This document shows, piece by piece, positions 19,501 through 29,400 of a stretch of DNA of 64,000 nt (position 1 is its first letter; every line of letters starts with the position of its first letter). The position numbers and the translations under genes were made by a program. The stretch lies in contig JAGTXO010000001.1 of assembly GCA_019448385.1 (NCBI GenBank), positions 2,356,001-2,420,000 on the forward strand. The letters are read 5' to 3'. Source of the stretch: Diacronema lutheri (lineage: Eukaryota > Haptophyta > Pavlovophyceae > Pavlovales > Pavlovaceae). The notes under the pieces are model-generated. The model was not told the origin of the DNA. It did no database searches and saw only the letters and a program-made list of their open reading frames with translations.

Positions 19501-20122
19501 AGAAGGCCACGACCGCCAGCCACACCCACACGTTGGCGCAGAACGGCAGGATCAGCCCGCACACGGTGCTGAGCCCCATGAGGAGCGCGATCCAGACGGG
19601 CGTGCGCATACCCTGCGCGTCCACCGCTTCAATGCAGAACGTCATCACGAACGCGAGCGCCGTCCACTAGGCCCAACGCGCGAGATGCTGGCGCACACCG
19701 ATGATTGGGTCGATCACGATCGGCATCGGGACCGTCGCAAGAATCAGGTTGGACGTCGCAGCGATGACGTGGACGGACATGATGACGAGGGAGATGTTGC
19801 GTTCGGCGGGCGTGCGATGCGTGTGCATACTCATCTCGATGGCTTTGAGCGCGACGGACGACCACAGCACCGCCGCCGCCGCGCCGGCCGCGACGGCCTC
19901 CTCGGGCTTGAGCGCGGTCACATGGTCGGAGGCGTACCAAAAGGAAAGTGCAAGCAGCAGTGCATAGCAGAGCGGCGCGCCGAGCGTGAGGCGTACGGTG
20001 ACCTGATTGTTGTCAAAGAGGTTCACCGAGCGCGCGGCAAAATCCGGAAACGACTCCGTCGCCGTGCGCCTCACGCCCGGTCGAGGTTCATCGCGCCCGG
20101 GTGAGGCGCTACCCATCGTCAT
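16334..20122 (-). CDS. Rhodopsin - histidine kinase - receiver - HPt fusion (four exons, one in-frame TAG)
   Basis: Exons 20122-19344, 19214-18107, 17915-17301 and 17098-16334 join with matching phases (2, 0, 0) into 1088 codons including stop. Residues 1-310 contain eight hydrophobic helices. The last, IGDCMLDVAAKMLYAHKI, carries the rhodopsin Asp-x-x-x-Lys motif, with Lys297 as the retinal-binding residue. An extra helix before the seven is typical of enzyme rhodopsins. A PAS-like sensor region follows, then the kinase H-box NRFTRHEVKNG (His508), N-box AISNACKYG, and an ATPase domain. A receiver follows (GIDDSQVQRAMLRKIF acidic pair, phospho-acceptor Asp829 in VVVIADENLE, Lys in VMPKRAFKR), then an HPt domain with DLHRIKGELLSL (His962). 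I infer a photoreceptor whose light state sets flow through an internal phosphorelay. An in-frame TAG (19667-19669, codon 152) interrupts helix 4. Confidence 0.75.
17099..17300 (-). repeat. Intron with about 27-bp tandem repeat
   Basis: The third intron of the rhodopsin-kinase gene splits the receiver domain (ADENLEL / SECRSLK). Plus-strand 17120-17215 carries about four diverged copies of a unit built on GCGCATTGGGAGGCGCGC plus AAGAGGGC. The acceptor is ATTAATCAG. Confidence 0.6.
17916..18106 (-). other. Intron with two 37-bp direct repeats
   Basis: The second intron of the rhodopsin-kinase gene (191 nt, donor GTGCGG, acceptor GCCAG, phase 0), placed just before the kinase N-box. The segment at about 18022-18094 (plus strand) is a 37-bp unit repeated twice with a few mismatches. 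Confidence 0.6.
19667..19669 (-). other. In-frame TAG at the presumed Schiff-base counterion position
   Basis: Coding-strand context is HLARWA, TAG, WTALAFVMTF. Microbial rhodopsins have Arg-Tyr-x-Asp/Glu-Trp/Tyr at the start of this helix, so the stop falls where the counterion should be. The frame is the same on both sides (no intron needed). GAG to TAG is a single change. Possible readings: sequencing error, recent inactivation, stop read-through or editing. A 30-nt GTGCGC...CCTAG mini-intron is formally possible but far shorter than any other intron here. Confidence 0.7.
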
Positions 20123-20630
20123 CCAGGGTCTAAAAGTTGGGGAAGGATCGATATGTACCAGGCAGCACGTTTCGGCGTTTTACACTTTCCGACGGGTCAA
20201 CAGATGGGGTCAGGAAGTGCGCAGCGAGGCGCCAGGCGGAGCAGGCCCAAAGGCCCACTCGCGCCTAGCCACCGCGCGCCGCCGCCCGCGCGCCGCCGCA
20301 CCGGTGGCCGCCGTCAATCACACCACCGGCCGACGCGCACGCGCACGCCGAGGCCCGAAGATCGTCGGCGACGACCGCCACCCCCGAGCCGCCGCCTGCC
20401 ACGTCGCCAAGCCGCCCGCCGCCGCTGCAGAGCGCGACGCCCGCCGCCAGCGAGCCGCCGCCCTCCCCGCCGCGTCGCAGCCCCCTGCCGCCGCCGCGAA
20501 GCGTACCGCCACCCGCCGCCAGCGTGGCAAGCGCCGCGATTTACCCACCTATGGTATGGTATGTCATCCCGCAGCCCCAATCCAGGCGGAAGTTTCTCAG
20601 AGATGAAGCGCCCAATGCTCATTCAGTCAG
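20123..20630. other. Upstream region of the rhodopsin-kinase gene
   Basis: 508 bp holding the promoter and leader of the rhodopsin-kinase gene and the 3' flank of the sulfur transporter (both minus strand). There is a CGCCGCC-rich low-complexity section at 20270-20520, with nothing else recognisable. Confidence 0.4.
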
Positions 20631-21818
20631 TCACGTGCGCCCCGCGCCGAGCAGCGCCGCGCTCGCGGCGACACGCGAACCGCCGACGCACAAGCCATGC
20701 GCGCGTTCCGCCAGATCTGGGTCGGCGCCGGACGCCGCGGCGAGCGCGGGCGCGACGGCGACGACGGCGTGCGCTGGCGCCACGTCGTAGCACGCCTGCG
20801 CCGCCTCGGTCGCCGCTTGCGCGCCGAGCAGCGCGGCGACAAACGCGACGGCGACAGGCTTGCCCGCGCCAAGGATGACAATGGCCGGCCCCGGGCAGAC
20901 GCCGGCGAGCCCCCAGCCGAGGCCAAAGGTTGCCGAGCCGACAAGCAGCGATGGCGTGACGTCGCGCGCGGTGGGCAGCTCGAAGGCGCGCGCAAGCAGC
21001 GGGCGTGACCGGCGCAGGATCAGGCCAAAGGTGCACACGTTGACGGCGAGCGCGCCGCCGAGCACGCACGCCAGGGTCGGGTCCCACCCGGCGCGGCTGA
21101 ATGGATCGAGGAAGCCGAGCACGCGCGACGGCCTCGCCATGCCGCTCACGCTCAGGCCGACGGCGAAGAGCGCGCCCAGCCCCGCGCTGAGCGCTGCGTC
21201 GACGTGCTCGCGCGGCGCGAGCTCGTCCTTGCCGTTCGCCGCGGGCGTGCGGCCGCCGATGAGGACGGCGAGCGCCATTGCGGCCGCCGCCGCGACGGCG
21301 CCCGAGAGAGCGGCGGACGGCGGCGCGGGCGTAGTGAGCGCGGGACGGAGGCCGAGCGCGCCGATCGTGCTCGCCGTGATCACGCCCACCGCCATGAAGG
21401 TGCACACCGCGACGAGTGATCGGCGGGAGAAGCGCGGAAGCCCGCACACGCCGTGCCCCGACGTGCAGCCCGAGCCGAGCTTGGTGCCCGCGCCGACGAG
21501 CGCGCCGGCGACGAACGCGGCGAGCGGCGAAGGGTCTTGCGCGTCCGCCGCAAAAGCCTCGGGCAACAGCCGCGCGACGAGCGCCGACGCGACGCCCATG
21601 CCCGCGAGGAAGGCGACGCGCCAGTGGCGCTTCTCGGGCGCGAGGAACGGGCTTGAGAGCGCGGCGCAGATGCCCGAGATGCCGGTGATGCGGCCGCGGA
21701 GTAACAGATGCGCCGACGCGGCGAGTGCTAAACAGGCGCCGCCGAGCAGCCCGAGGAGCGCGGAGAGCGTCGTCGATTGCGGTGTGATGTGGAGCGGCGC
21801 GATGTGGACGTCGCGCAT
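20631..21818 (-). CDS. YeeE/YedE-family sulfur (thiosulfate-type) transporter
   Basis: 395 residues from ATG 21818, with about nine or ten hydrophobic helices. Both halves of the inverted-repeat fold show the family hallmarks: GAGTKLGSGCTSGHGVCGL in the first half, VLGFLDPFSRAGWDPTL in the middle and GLGWGLAGVCPGPA in the second. The cysteines in GSGCTSGHG and AGVCPGPA are the residues thought to relay thiosulfate or sulfide through the membrane in bacterial YeeE (TsuA). The cellular membrane cannot be told from sequence. The frame is open upstream of the ATG, so an extra N-terminal exon or leader is possible. It lies head-to-tail with the rhodopsin-kinase gene. Confidence 0.8.
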   Translation of the reverse strand: MRDVHIAPLHITPQSTTLSALLGLLGGACLALAASAHLLLRGRITGISGICAALSSPFLAPEKRHWRVAFLAGMGVASALVARLLPEAFAADAQDPSPLAAFVAGALVGAGTKLGSGCTSGHGVCGLPRFSRRSLVAVCTFMAVGVITASTIGALGLRPALTTPAPPSAALSGAVAAAAAMALAVLIGGRTPAANGKDELAPREHVDAALSAGLGALFAVGLSVSGMARPSRVLGFLDPFSRAGWDPTLACVLGGALAVNVCTFGLILRRSRPLLARAFELPTARDVTPSLLVGSATFGLGWGLAGVCPGPAIVILGAGKPVAVAFVAALLGAQAATEAAQACYDVAPAHAVVAVAPALAAASGADPDLAERAHGLCVGGSRVAASAALLGAGRT

Positions 21819-22327
21819 CCCGTCCACGCTCGAGCTCACGATCAGCGAAGTTTCCGTGCCGTCGCGCGGCTCCAGTGATGCAAGTTGAGGCGAGGGCCGT
21901 GCGACGTCACAGTCACGAACACTGCGAGTCTGCGAGTGTGCGGCGTCCGAACACGGACACACCTGTGGGCCTGGGCCAGTGGGCCTGCGCCTGGGCCCAG
22001 GCCCGCCAGGCCCAAGCACCCACGCCCGCCAGCCCGCAGCTGGGCCGCAGGCCACCGTGACGGCGTGAGCCGCAAGTCCGTCACCGTGGCGGCGGCCGTG
22101 GGCACCGACGCGGACGCTCGAGGCGCACATGGCGCCGCGCCACGCGCCGGCGGCGCAAGTGAAGCCGACGTCCGGACAGGGCGACACCGGGAAACGCCCC
22201 GCTGAGGACGCGCGAGTGGAGCCTCCCAGGCGCGCGCAGTTTTTGGCCGCTGGCAGGTGGCAGCGCAGGCCGACGCTGCGAGCGCGCGGCACGACCGCAC
22301 GCGAGTTGTGCTCGAGCGATCGGCGTG
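21819..22327. other. Intergenic stretch
   Basis: 509 bp between two minus-strand genes. A GGGCCTGGGCC-type low-complexity patch lies at 21965-22060. No gene was recognised. Confidence 0.4.
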
Positions 22328-22966
22328 TCAGGCGCAGCGCAGCGTACCGTCCGACAGCTTGGCGGCCACAAGCGAGCACACCTTGCCCAGGCTGAGCTCG
22401 CCGGCGTACATGTCGTTCGTGAGGCAATTCTTTTTGCCGTACGTGCATGCGAACGCCAGGTTCTCGACGAGCACGCGGTACTCGTCGGCGAGCGCGGCAG
22501 CAGGGGCGGAGAGCAGGCCCGGACCGAACGCGCCCTTCGCCGCGGCCTCCACCTCCGCGGCGCTCGGCGGCGCGCCCTCGCGCAGCGTCGAGGGCAGCGC
22601 GCCGTGCGCGAGCGCGCCGCCCGAGCGCGCAAAGCCCGCAGCGAGGAGCATCACGCAGAGCGTAGTGGTGCCAAAGCCAAAGACAAAGAGGGAGAGGGCG
22701 CAAAGCACTTCGACCACGAGCGCGAGCGAGTGTGCCATGCGGATCGAGCGGTGCGCCTTTGCGAGCGCAGAGGGCGCGGTCGGCGCGGCGCGCGGAGCGG
22801 TGCGGTGCGCGGCAGGGTGCTTTCCCTGCGGCGGCGGCTTGGCCGCGGCGGGACTGGCTGTCGTCGAGCGCGGGCGAGCCGGCGTCGCGGCGCTCGACGG
22901 CGGCGCCCCGCTGCTCCGCATCCTCGCCTCCCGCTCCGCCGCCAACGCTTTGAGGTCGAGGCTCAT
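22328..22966 (-). CDS. Hypothetical membrane protein
   Basis: 212 residues from ATG 22966 (MSLDLKALAAEREARMRSSG). A basic, proline/alanine-rich N-terminal third is followed by a long hydrophobic stretch (LALVVEVLCALSLFVFGFGT and on), enough for one or two membrane helices. A soluble C-terminal part contains DEYRVLVENLAFACTYGKKN and three cysteines (one in FACTYGKKNC). I do not recognise the family. The reading is supported by normal residue balance in the C-terminal half. Confidence 0.55.
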   Translation of the reverse strand: MSLDLKALAAEREARMRSSGAPPSSAATPARPRSTTASPAAAKPPPQGKHPAAHRTAPRAAPTAPSALAKAHRSIRMAHSLALVVEVLCALSLFVFGFGTTTLCVMLLAAGFARSGGALAHGALPSTLREGAPPSAAEVEAAAKGAFGPGLLSAPAAALADEYRVLVENLAFACTYGKKNCLTNDMYAGELSLGKVCSLVAAKLSDGTLRCA

Positions 22967-23423
22967 GGTCCCCACACTACTCTTTCTTGCGCGCCTTCTT
23001 TGATCTTTCCCAGAGCAGCCATCATGGCTCGAGGGCCCGGCGTCGTGCTCCGCGCCAAGCTTGCCGCGCTGCACGCGCGCGGCGCCGGCTGCCCGTGCTG
23101 CACGCCGCGCCCGCTCATCCCTGGGCGCACGCCGCCGGTCGACGCCAATGACGACGGCACCTGACCTATGCACGAGCTGGCCGCCAATGGCACCTGACCT
23201 ATGCGTGGAGTCGCCGACGCGCCATCGGCGGCCGACGACGATACTACCCGGCGAGCGCAGCGTGCGCGCTCGTGGCGCGCCGAGAGATCGGCGCGCGGGT
23301 GCATCGAGACGCGTCCATTCAAGGCAAAGATGCCGGTGCGCACGTCACGCCAGGCGTATCGTGGCTGGCTGGCGCTTTGGGTCCAACTAGTGGCGACGCG
23401 GGCGCGGCGCTCGCCAGAATGTG
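22967..23423. other. Intergenic stretch
   Basis: 457 bp between the hypothetical gene's start and the anoctamin last exons. GGCACCTGACCTATG occurs twice at 23156-23210. No gene was recognised. Confidence 0.4.
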
Positions 23424-23495
23424 TCATGCGACAAGCGCCGATGACTTGTCCTCCTTCGACGACGGTGACCGCATGGGGTCCACCTTTGACATGTC
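23424..23495 (-). CDS. Alternative last exon of the anoctamin (copy 2)
   Basis: After an ATTCAG acceptor it encodes DMSKVDPMRSPSSKEDKSSA-LVA and TGA, in phase 0 like copy 1. Surrounding non-coding bases are also duplicated between the two copies, so this is a tandem duplication of the terminal exon region about 125 bp apart. It would give a less acidic tail than copy 1. It may be used alternatively or be a relic. Confidence 0.5.
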   Translation of the reverse strand, partial: DMSKVDPMRSPSSKEDKSSALVA

Positions 23496-23544
23496 CTGAA
23501 TAAGCCCTGCGGCGAGGGCCGCCGTGCCCAACTGAGGGCCAGTG

Positions 23545-26246
23545 TCATGCAACAAGCGCCGACGACTCGTCCAATGCCATGCGGTCACTGTCGTCGTCGT
23601 CGTCGGAAGAGGACATGTCCTGAATCTGGGCGGCAAGCCCTGCGGCGAGTCGCGGCGCGGGCGCGCGCACGGTGAGTCATGCGCGGCCGGCGCTGGCGAA
23701 TGCGCCGCGCGGGGCCGGCGTTGGCGTATGCGCCGTGTGCGCGCGCACTCTTGTTCCGCTCGTTCTCGCTTCGCTCCGATTCGGTGCGATGGCGGAGGCT
23801 CTGACGCGTGCGCGCGCGCTCGACCCAGCGCGGCACATCGTCGATGCCGATGGCGATGCCGAGCTTGAGCGCGAAGAGGAGGTGCTCAACGAAGACGACG
23901 ATCAGTAGCACGTTCGTGAGCGAGAAGGTGTTGCCGAGCGCGTCGCGCGTAACCGACGACGAGAAGAAGAGGATGAGCATGTTGGTAACGACGGAGAAAA
24001 CGGTGAGAAACTCGAGCACGTTCAGCCACGAGCCAATGCCCGTCGCGCCGCGGTAGCGCGGCCTGCGCATCTTGAGCGTCTTGAGCGCGTCCGTCTTCCT
24101 CTCGACCATGTTGTTAAGCTGCACGAAGAAGGGCGCGATCGGAAAGCCGACGGCAAACATGACGACGTAGCCAAACTGCACGCTCAGCTCGAGCATCTGC
24201 ACAGCGCGATGCGAAGCGCCGCGGCGCGCGACGGCGCGCGGAGGCGATCGGCAAGGGCAGCGCGGCGCGGCGCGGCGCGGCGCGGCGCGGCGCGGCGCGG
24301 CGCGGCGCGGCGCGGCGCGGCACGCGAGAACGCGTGACGTGGCAACCGGCGTGGGCGGCGCGGCACGGCGCGCACACCTCGTCAAACGTGCCCGGGTAGA
24401 CCGACTTGAGCAGCTCCGCCTCGACCAGCTCGAGCGGCGTGGGCGCATCGCTCGCGGCCGCGTGCACGAGCTGCTGCTTCGCGACACCGTCCTCGGGCGC
24501 CGCCACCATCGGCTGCGCGGCGGCCGCAGCCGCGGCCTTGGCCTGTGCGGCCTTGCGCGCCTTGTACTTGTCGAGAGCGAGGGGCACGAGCGTGAGCAGG
24601 TTGCGCGAGATCTCGGAGAAGACGACGGCGACGAGCAGATAGTCAGAGAGCGCGCGAAGGCAGTCGTTGTTCGGGCACGAGTCCTTGACGCCGAGGCCAA
24701 AGAGCTCGAGGCGCGCGCCCTGCGCGAACGCGATGTAGAAGGGCGTCGCGTTCTTGTTGATGAAGCGGAAGAGGAAGGTCTTGTACACGAGCGCGCCAAA
24801 CCACTGCGAGTCCGTCCGGTACATCTCCCAGTCGTTGAGCGTGAGCGCGAGCCGCGACCACGCCGTGTCCGTGAGCGCGATGAAGGCAACGTTGATTGCC
24901 GAGCCGAGGTAATTGCCCCACTGCGGGTAGGACCTGACGAGCACGATCTTGTAGGCGAGCGTGAAGAGCGCGCCGACGGCAACCGCGGCAATCACCGAGA
25001 GCGTCAGCGCGAGGGATAGCAGTACGCGACGGTAGTGCACGCCGGGCGGGAAGACAAGCGTCATGACCACGTCGTCGTCGGGCGTGTCGTCGTCGCCGGG
25101 GGCGCGCGAGCCGGCCTCGGCGTCAGGCGCGTCCTTGACGACCGGCGCCTCCCTCGGGCTGACCAGAGTGGAGAGGCGGCGCACGATTGACAAGCGCGTG
25201 GACTCGTTGTTGAGCGGGACGAAGCCGACACCGTGTCGGAAGACGCCGATTTGTGGGCGTGTGCGCTTGTCCGCGAGGTACTCGGGGCGCGAAGGCTCGT
25301 TCTCCTCGGACGAGGTGACGCCCCACTGCCATGCAAGCACCGATTGCCGCCGCTTCCACGTCTCGATCATCACCGTCGACCAGATGCAGATCGCGATCGC
25401 GTAGATGGGCACGAGGAGGTTGTCCGTCTGCCAGTACGACGTCTGCGCAGTCAAGTACATCTGGTAGGCGAAGGTCGCGACGGAGAAGATGGAGAGCGGC
25501 CGGAGGAACTTGATGTACTCGTCGAAGAAGGCGAAGTAAAAGCCGATGCGCTCTCCAAAGTACTCGCGCACGGCGTGCACCGGCGCGGGCGACAAGTATT
25601 TGTGCACCCACGCCGCGCTCAGCGCCTCGGCCTCGAGCGCGTTCGGCATGAAGGTCCAGTCCGAGATCACGCCGTCGGCGCACATCGTGTCGATGTCGAG
25701 GCCGGCGCCGCCGTTCACGAGCGACGCCTCAAGCTTGGCGAAGATGCACCGCTGCCGCTCGAGCGACGTGAAGAAGCTCGCGCCGGGCGAGCTCTCGAAT
25801 AGGTGCGCCTCGTCCTCGTTGTAGATGTCGTACCCGACGACATCTGACTCGGCGTCCTTGTACGCCGGCTTGAGCTTCTTGTTGATCCGCAGCCGCGCGG
25901 CCTCCTGCGAGATCACGTCCTCCGGCGCGAAGACGAAGACAAAGTAGGCCACATGCCGCCCCTTGTCGTCGACCGTCTTGGACTGCCGGCGGAGCGCCTT
26001 GAGCCCGGAGAAGCGGATCGCGTTCACAAGGTCCTTGCGCTTCTTGTGCAGCGCGCCCATCTCCTCGCGCTCCTCGTCGCTCGTCGCGTCCTCCACGTAC
26101 ACGTGCTCGAACTTGAGCACAAAGTCGATCGCGCCCATCCCGTCGATCGAGTCCTCCTGGTGCCGGTCCGCGACCGCGCCCGGCGGAGCGTCGGTCGCGA
26201 AGACGAGCGACGACCCTGCTGGCGGCTTGGCGCGGGCTGCGGACAT
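23545..26246 (-). CDS. Anoctamin/TMEM16 family membrane protein (three exons)
   Basis: Exons 26246-24378, 24196-23825 and 23619-23545 give about 771 residues. The cytosolic N-terminal domain runs to about residue 240. The membrane part includes FYFAFFDEYIKFLRPLSIF, NDWEMYRTDSQW, FRFINKNATPFYIAF and, across the first splice, YPGTFDE / MLELSVQFGYVVMFAVGFPI, then PFFVQLNNMVERKTDALK. These match the TMEM16 core; the glutamate of LELSVQFGYV and the Glu/Asp of NNMVERKTDA sit where the calcium ligands lie. Family members are calcium-activated chloride channels or lipid scramblases; which one is not decided here. Exon 1 to 2 is GTGTGC to GTGCAG, phase 0. The last exon encodes the acidic tail DMSSSDDDDDSDRMALDESS. 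The second donor (GTCGAG) is the least certain point. Confidence 0.82.
24197..24377 (-). repeat. Intron with GGCGC pentamer array
   Basis: A 181-nt anoctamin intron. Plus-strand 24262-24322 carries about a dozen perfect tandem copies of GGCGC. Splice sites are GAG|GTGTGC and GTGCAG|ATG. Confidence 0.75.
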
Positions 26247-26439
26247 GGCGGCTGGCGGCGCTCCGAGCCCGGTCTCACGCGCCTCGCGCCCTCGGTCTCG
26301 CGCGCCTCGCCCTCGGTCTCGTGCAAACGCTCTACTGTACAGTACGCGTTTGGCCCCCCCCCCCGTAGAGACATTTCCGTGAAATGGCTTACAACGCTCC
26401 GACGGCGGCGGTCGCACGCGAGCCTCCGATCGCTCCGGC

Positions 26440-29400
26440 TCACGCGTTCGGCTGCGTGAGGATGCACGCCGAGCGCAACACCCACCGCTGCGCCGGCTCG
26501 TCGGAGCGCAGGTCGACGTCAAAGATATAATTCGCTGCGCCGCGCCGCGGGCTCTTGAAACACGGGCACGCAAACGCGGTGACGCCTGCAGCCGGGGTCG
26601 ACGCGTCGGCCGGCTCGGCGCGCGCGGTCGGCGTCTCGGCGCGCTCGACGCTCTCGCGCGCACCGCCCTCGCGCGGCGCGGGCGCGCCGTGCGCCGCGCC
26701 GCCGACCGGTGCGCCCGCCGCCGCGCCCGCCGCAGCGACCGACGCGGAGACGTGCACGATCGGCAGCGACGCGCTGAGCGCGCGCGGCTGCGGCTCGGCG
26801 AGGCGGCCATGCTGCCGATCCCACCGGCAGCCGTCAAGGATGAGGCCGTGGATGAAGATGCCCTCGTCGAGTGGCTTGCGCGCCTGCGCGTCGTCGCGGT
26901 CAAAGGCCATCACCTTGGTCACGATGGCTGCCGAGTCAAGTGTCCACCCATCTTTAGCGCGCCTTCTCACCACCTCCTGCACCGCGGCCGCGAGGAAGGC
27001 CTGCGGGTTGCCGAGCGCGCCGAGCGAGTATGAGGTTGGCCGGTGCCCACGAGCGACGGCGGCGAGTTGCTCCGTACGCTGCTGCAGCGAGAGCAGCCAC
27101 GGGCCCAGGCTCGAACCGCCGACATGCCGCGCGGCCGCCGCCCACTCGGCGGGCACTTGCGCTGCGCGGCGCGGCGTGCGGCACGCGGCGGCAGGCGGCA
27201 AGGGCGCGCGTCAGCGCGCACGGCGCGCGGCGCGCGTCGACGCACAGCGTGCGCACGGCGCACACACCGAGCGCGAGCGCGCCGAGCAACTCGGCGCTCG
27301 CGCTGCTGAGCTCGGCGCCGCTGTCGAGCGCCATGTGCGCCGTGCGCACGGACGACCGCATCTGCCAGAGCAGCGCGTCGAGAGACTCAATCTCGAGCAC
27401 GAGCGCGACGTTGAGCGGGCGCGCGCCGCCGAGCGCGCGAAGTGTGTTCAGCCGCTCGGGCGCAGAGAAGAGCGTCGTCGGCTGCCGCGCGAGCACCTCG
27501 CTCACCGCGCCGAGCGCGGCGAGCTGGTCTGCGACGCCGCTCGCAGCCGCGTTGGCCGCGCCGACGTGGCCGGCCGGACCGACGCCCGGCGCGCCGGCGG
27601 CTGAGGCGGCTGCGGCGTGGATCGACGCGAGTGCGTCTGCGCGCCGCGCGCAGGGTGGGCGCGGCACAAGCGCGGTGAGGGCGCGGTAGAAGGGCGGTAT
27701 GGGCGTGGCGCGCGGCGCCGGCCACGGCACGCGGCGCGCGGCACGCGGCGCGCGGCACGCGGCGCGCGGCGCGCGGCACGCGGCGCGCGGCACGCGGCGC
27801 GCGGCACTTGGCGCTTGGCGCGCGCACCGAGCGCGTCAGCCGCCACCTGCGCGCGCAACACGCCCTCGGCGTGCGCGCCGAGGCCGAGCGCGGCCGGGTC
27901 GTCGACGGCGGGCAGCGCGTCGATGGCAGCGTGAATTGCGGGCAGCTCGGTGCTGGCGGGCAGTGGGTAGGCGCGCGCGAAGGCAAAGTCCGGCTGCGCG
28001 AGTGCCGCGTGCAACCAGTGCCCTCCGACGGCCGCGACAATGCGCGCGTCGTGCGGGTCCATTGCGTGGCTGCCATGGTGGACCTCAAGCGCCACGTAGC
28101 GCAGCGCGTGCCAGCTGACGGGCGCGAGCCCGCCGCGCTTCGCCGCGCGCGCCGCGTCGGCCGCGAGCGCCGAGCGCGCAAACTCGAGCGCGGCGCGCAG
28201 GTCGGCATGCGTCCAGGCGTAGGGGGCCGAGAAGCCAAGGGTGCCGTACGCCCGACGCTCGCGCAGCGCGGCGTGGGCAAAGCAGAGCGCGAGCACGACG
28301 GGCCGCCATTGTGCGTGTGGCACAGCGTCAAGCGTCTCCTCCGTCACACACGCCGCGACCGCCGAGCGCAACCCGGCGCGCAGCCCGGCGGGCGGCTCGG
28401 CCACGAGCTTCACGGAGCTCTCCAACAAGCGGCGCGGCACGGCCGCGACCGGCTCGAGCGCGATCCACAGGCGGAAGCGGCGGCGCGCGCGCGCGCGCGC
28501 CGCCGCCGCGTCCGCCGCCGCGCCGTCGGGCAGCTCGACCAGCTCATCGCCGCTGAGAAGGGTGCCGCGCGCGTTGACGCGCGGGCGTGCGGGCGCGCGA
28601 TCGCCGGCCGTTACATACTTGGTGCGCACGCCGTTCGCCGAAGCGGCGCGCGCGCCAGCGGGCGGGCGCGCGGCGAGCGCAGAGGGCGGGCGCGTGAGGG
28701 CCGACGCGAGCGCCGGCGGCGACGGCGCGCGCGCCGTGAGCGCCGCCGACGTCGGGCGGCGCGCAAGTTCGGTCGTGCCCTCGTTGTCGCCGTCGGCGTT
28801 CGCGTCGGCGTCGACGTCGGCCACGCCGTTGGCCACGCCGTGGGCCACGCCAGCGGCGCTCACGGCGCGCGGCAGGTCGTCGCGCGCGTCGTCGCTCGCG
28901 AACGCATCGGCGGCCGCGTCGGCGGCGACCATCGCGTCGAGCTCACGCAGCCACGCGGGCGCAAGGTGCGCGGCCGTGATGAGCAGCCAGTGGCCGTGCT
29001 CGCGGCACTCAGCGATGGCGGCGCGCGCGCGCGCGCCGAGCTCCTCGCGCATGCCGAGCGTGACGAGCTCAACGGCGGCGAGCTTGGACGCGCCGCGCAC
29101 CGCCGCCACCGAGTCGAACCCGCCCACCTCGAGAATGAGAATCGGCGCGCCGCGCCCTGCGTCCGCCTCAACCGCCGCCCACTCGCGCGCGGTGTCGAGC
29201 GCGTGCGCCGCGCCGTTGGCCGCACCGCCGAGCGCGCCGCCGTCGCCAAGCCCGAGCGCGAGCCCGCGGCCCGCGAGCACCGCTGCGCCGAACGGCAACG
29301 AGCCCGCCGGCGGCGGCTCGGCGTGCCGCTTGCCGAGCACGGCGGCGGCGAACGCGCTCGCGGCCGCAATGAAACGGTCGGGGCGAAAGGCGCGCACGAG

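Noticed and set aside
19636-19700. A 30-nt intron (GTGCGC...CCTAG) that would remove the in-frame TAG of the rhodopsin
   Set aside because: Other introns here are 101-871 nt, and removal would delete the conserved Arg-aromatic motif of the helix; kept only as a formal alternative.
20007-20606. 199-residue plus-strand frame
   Set aside because: Lies over the start and upstream region of the rhodopsin-kinase gene; composition is Arg/Ala/Pro bias only.
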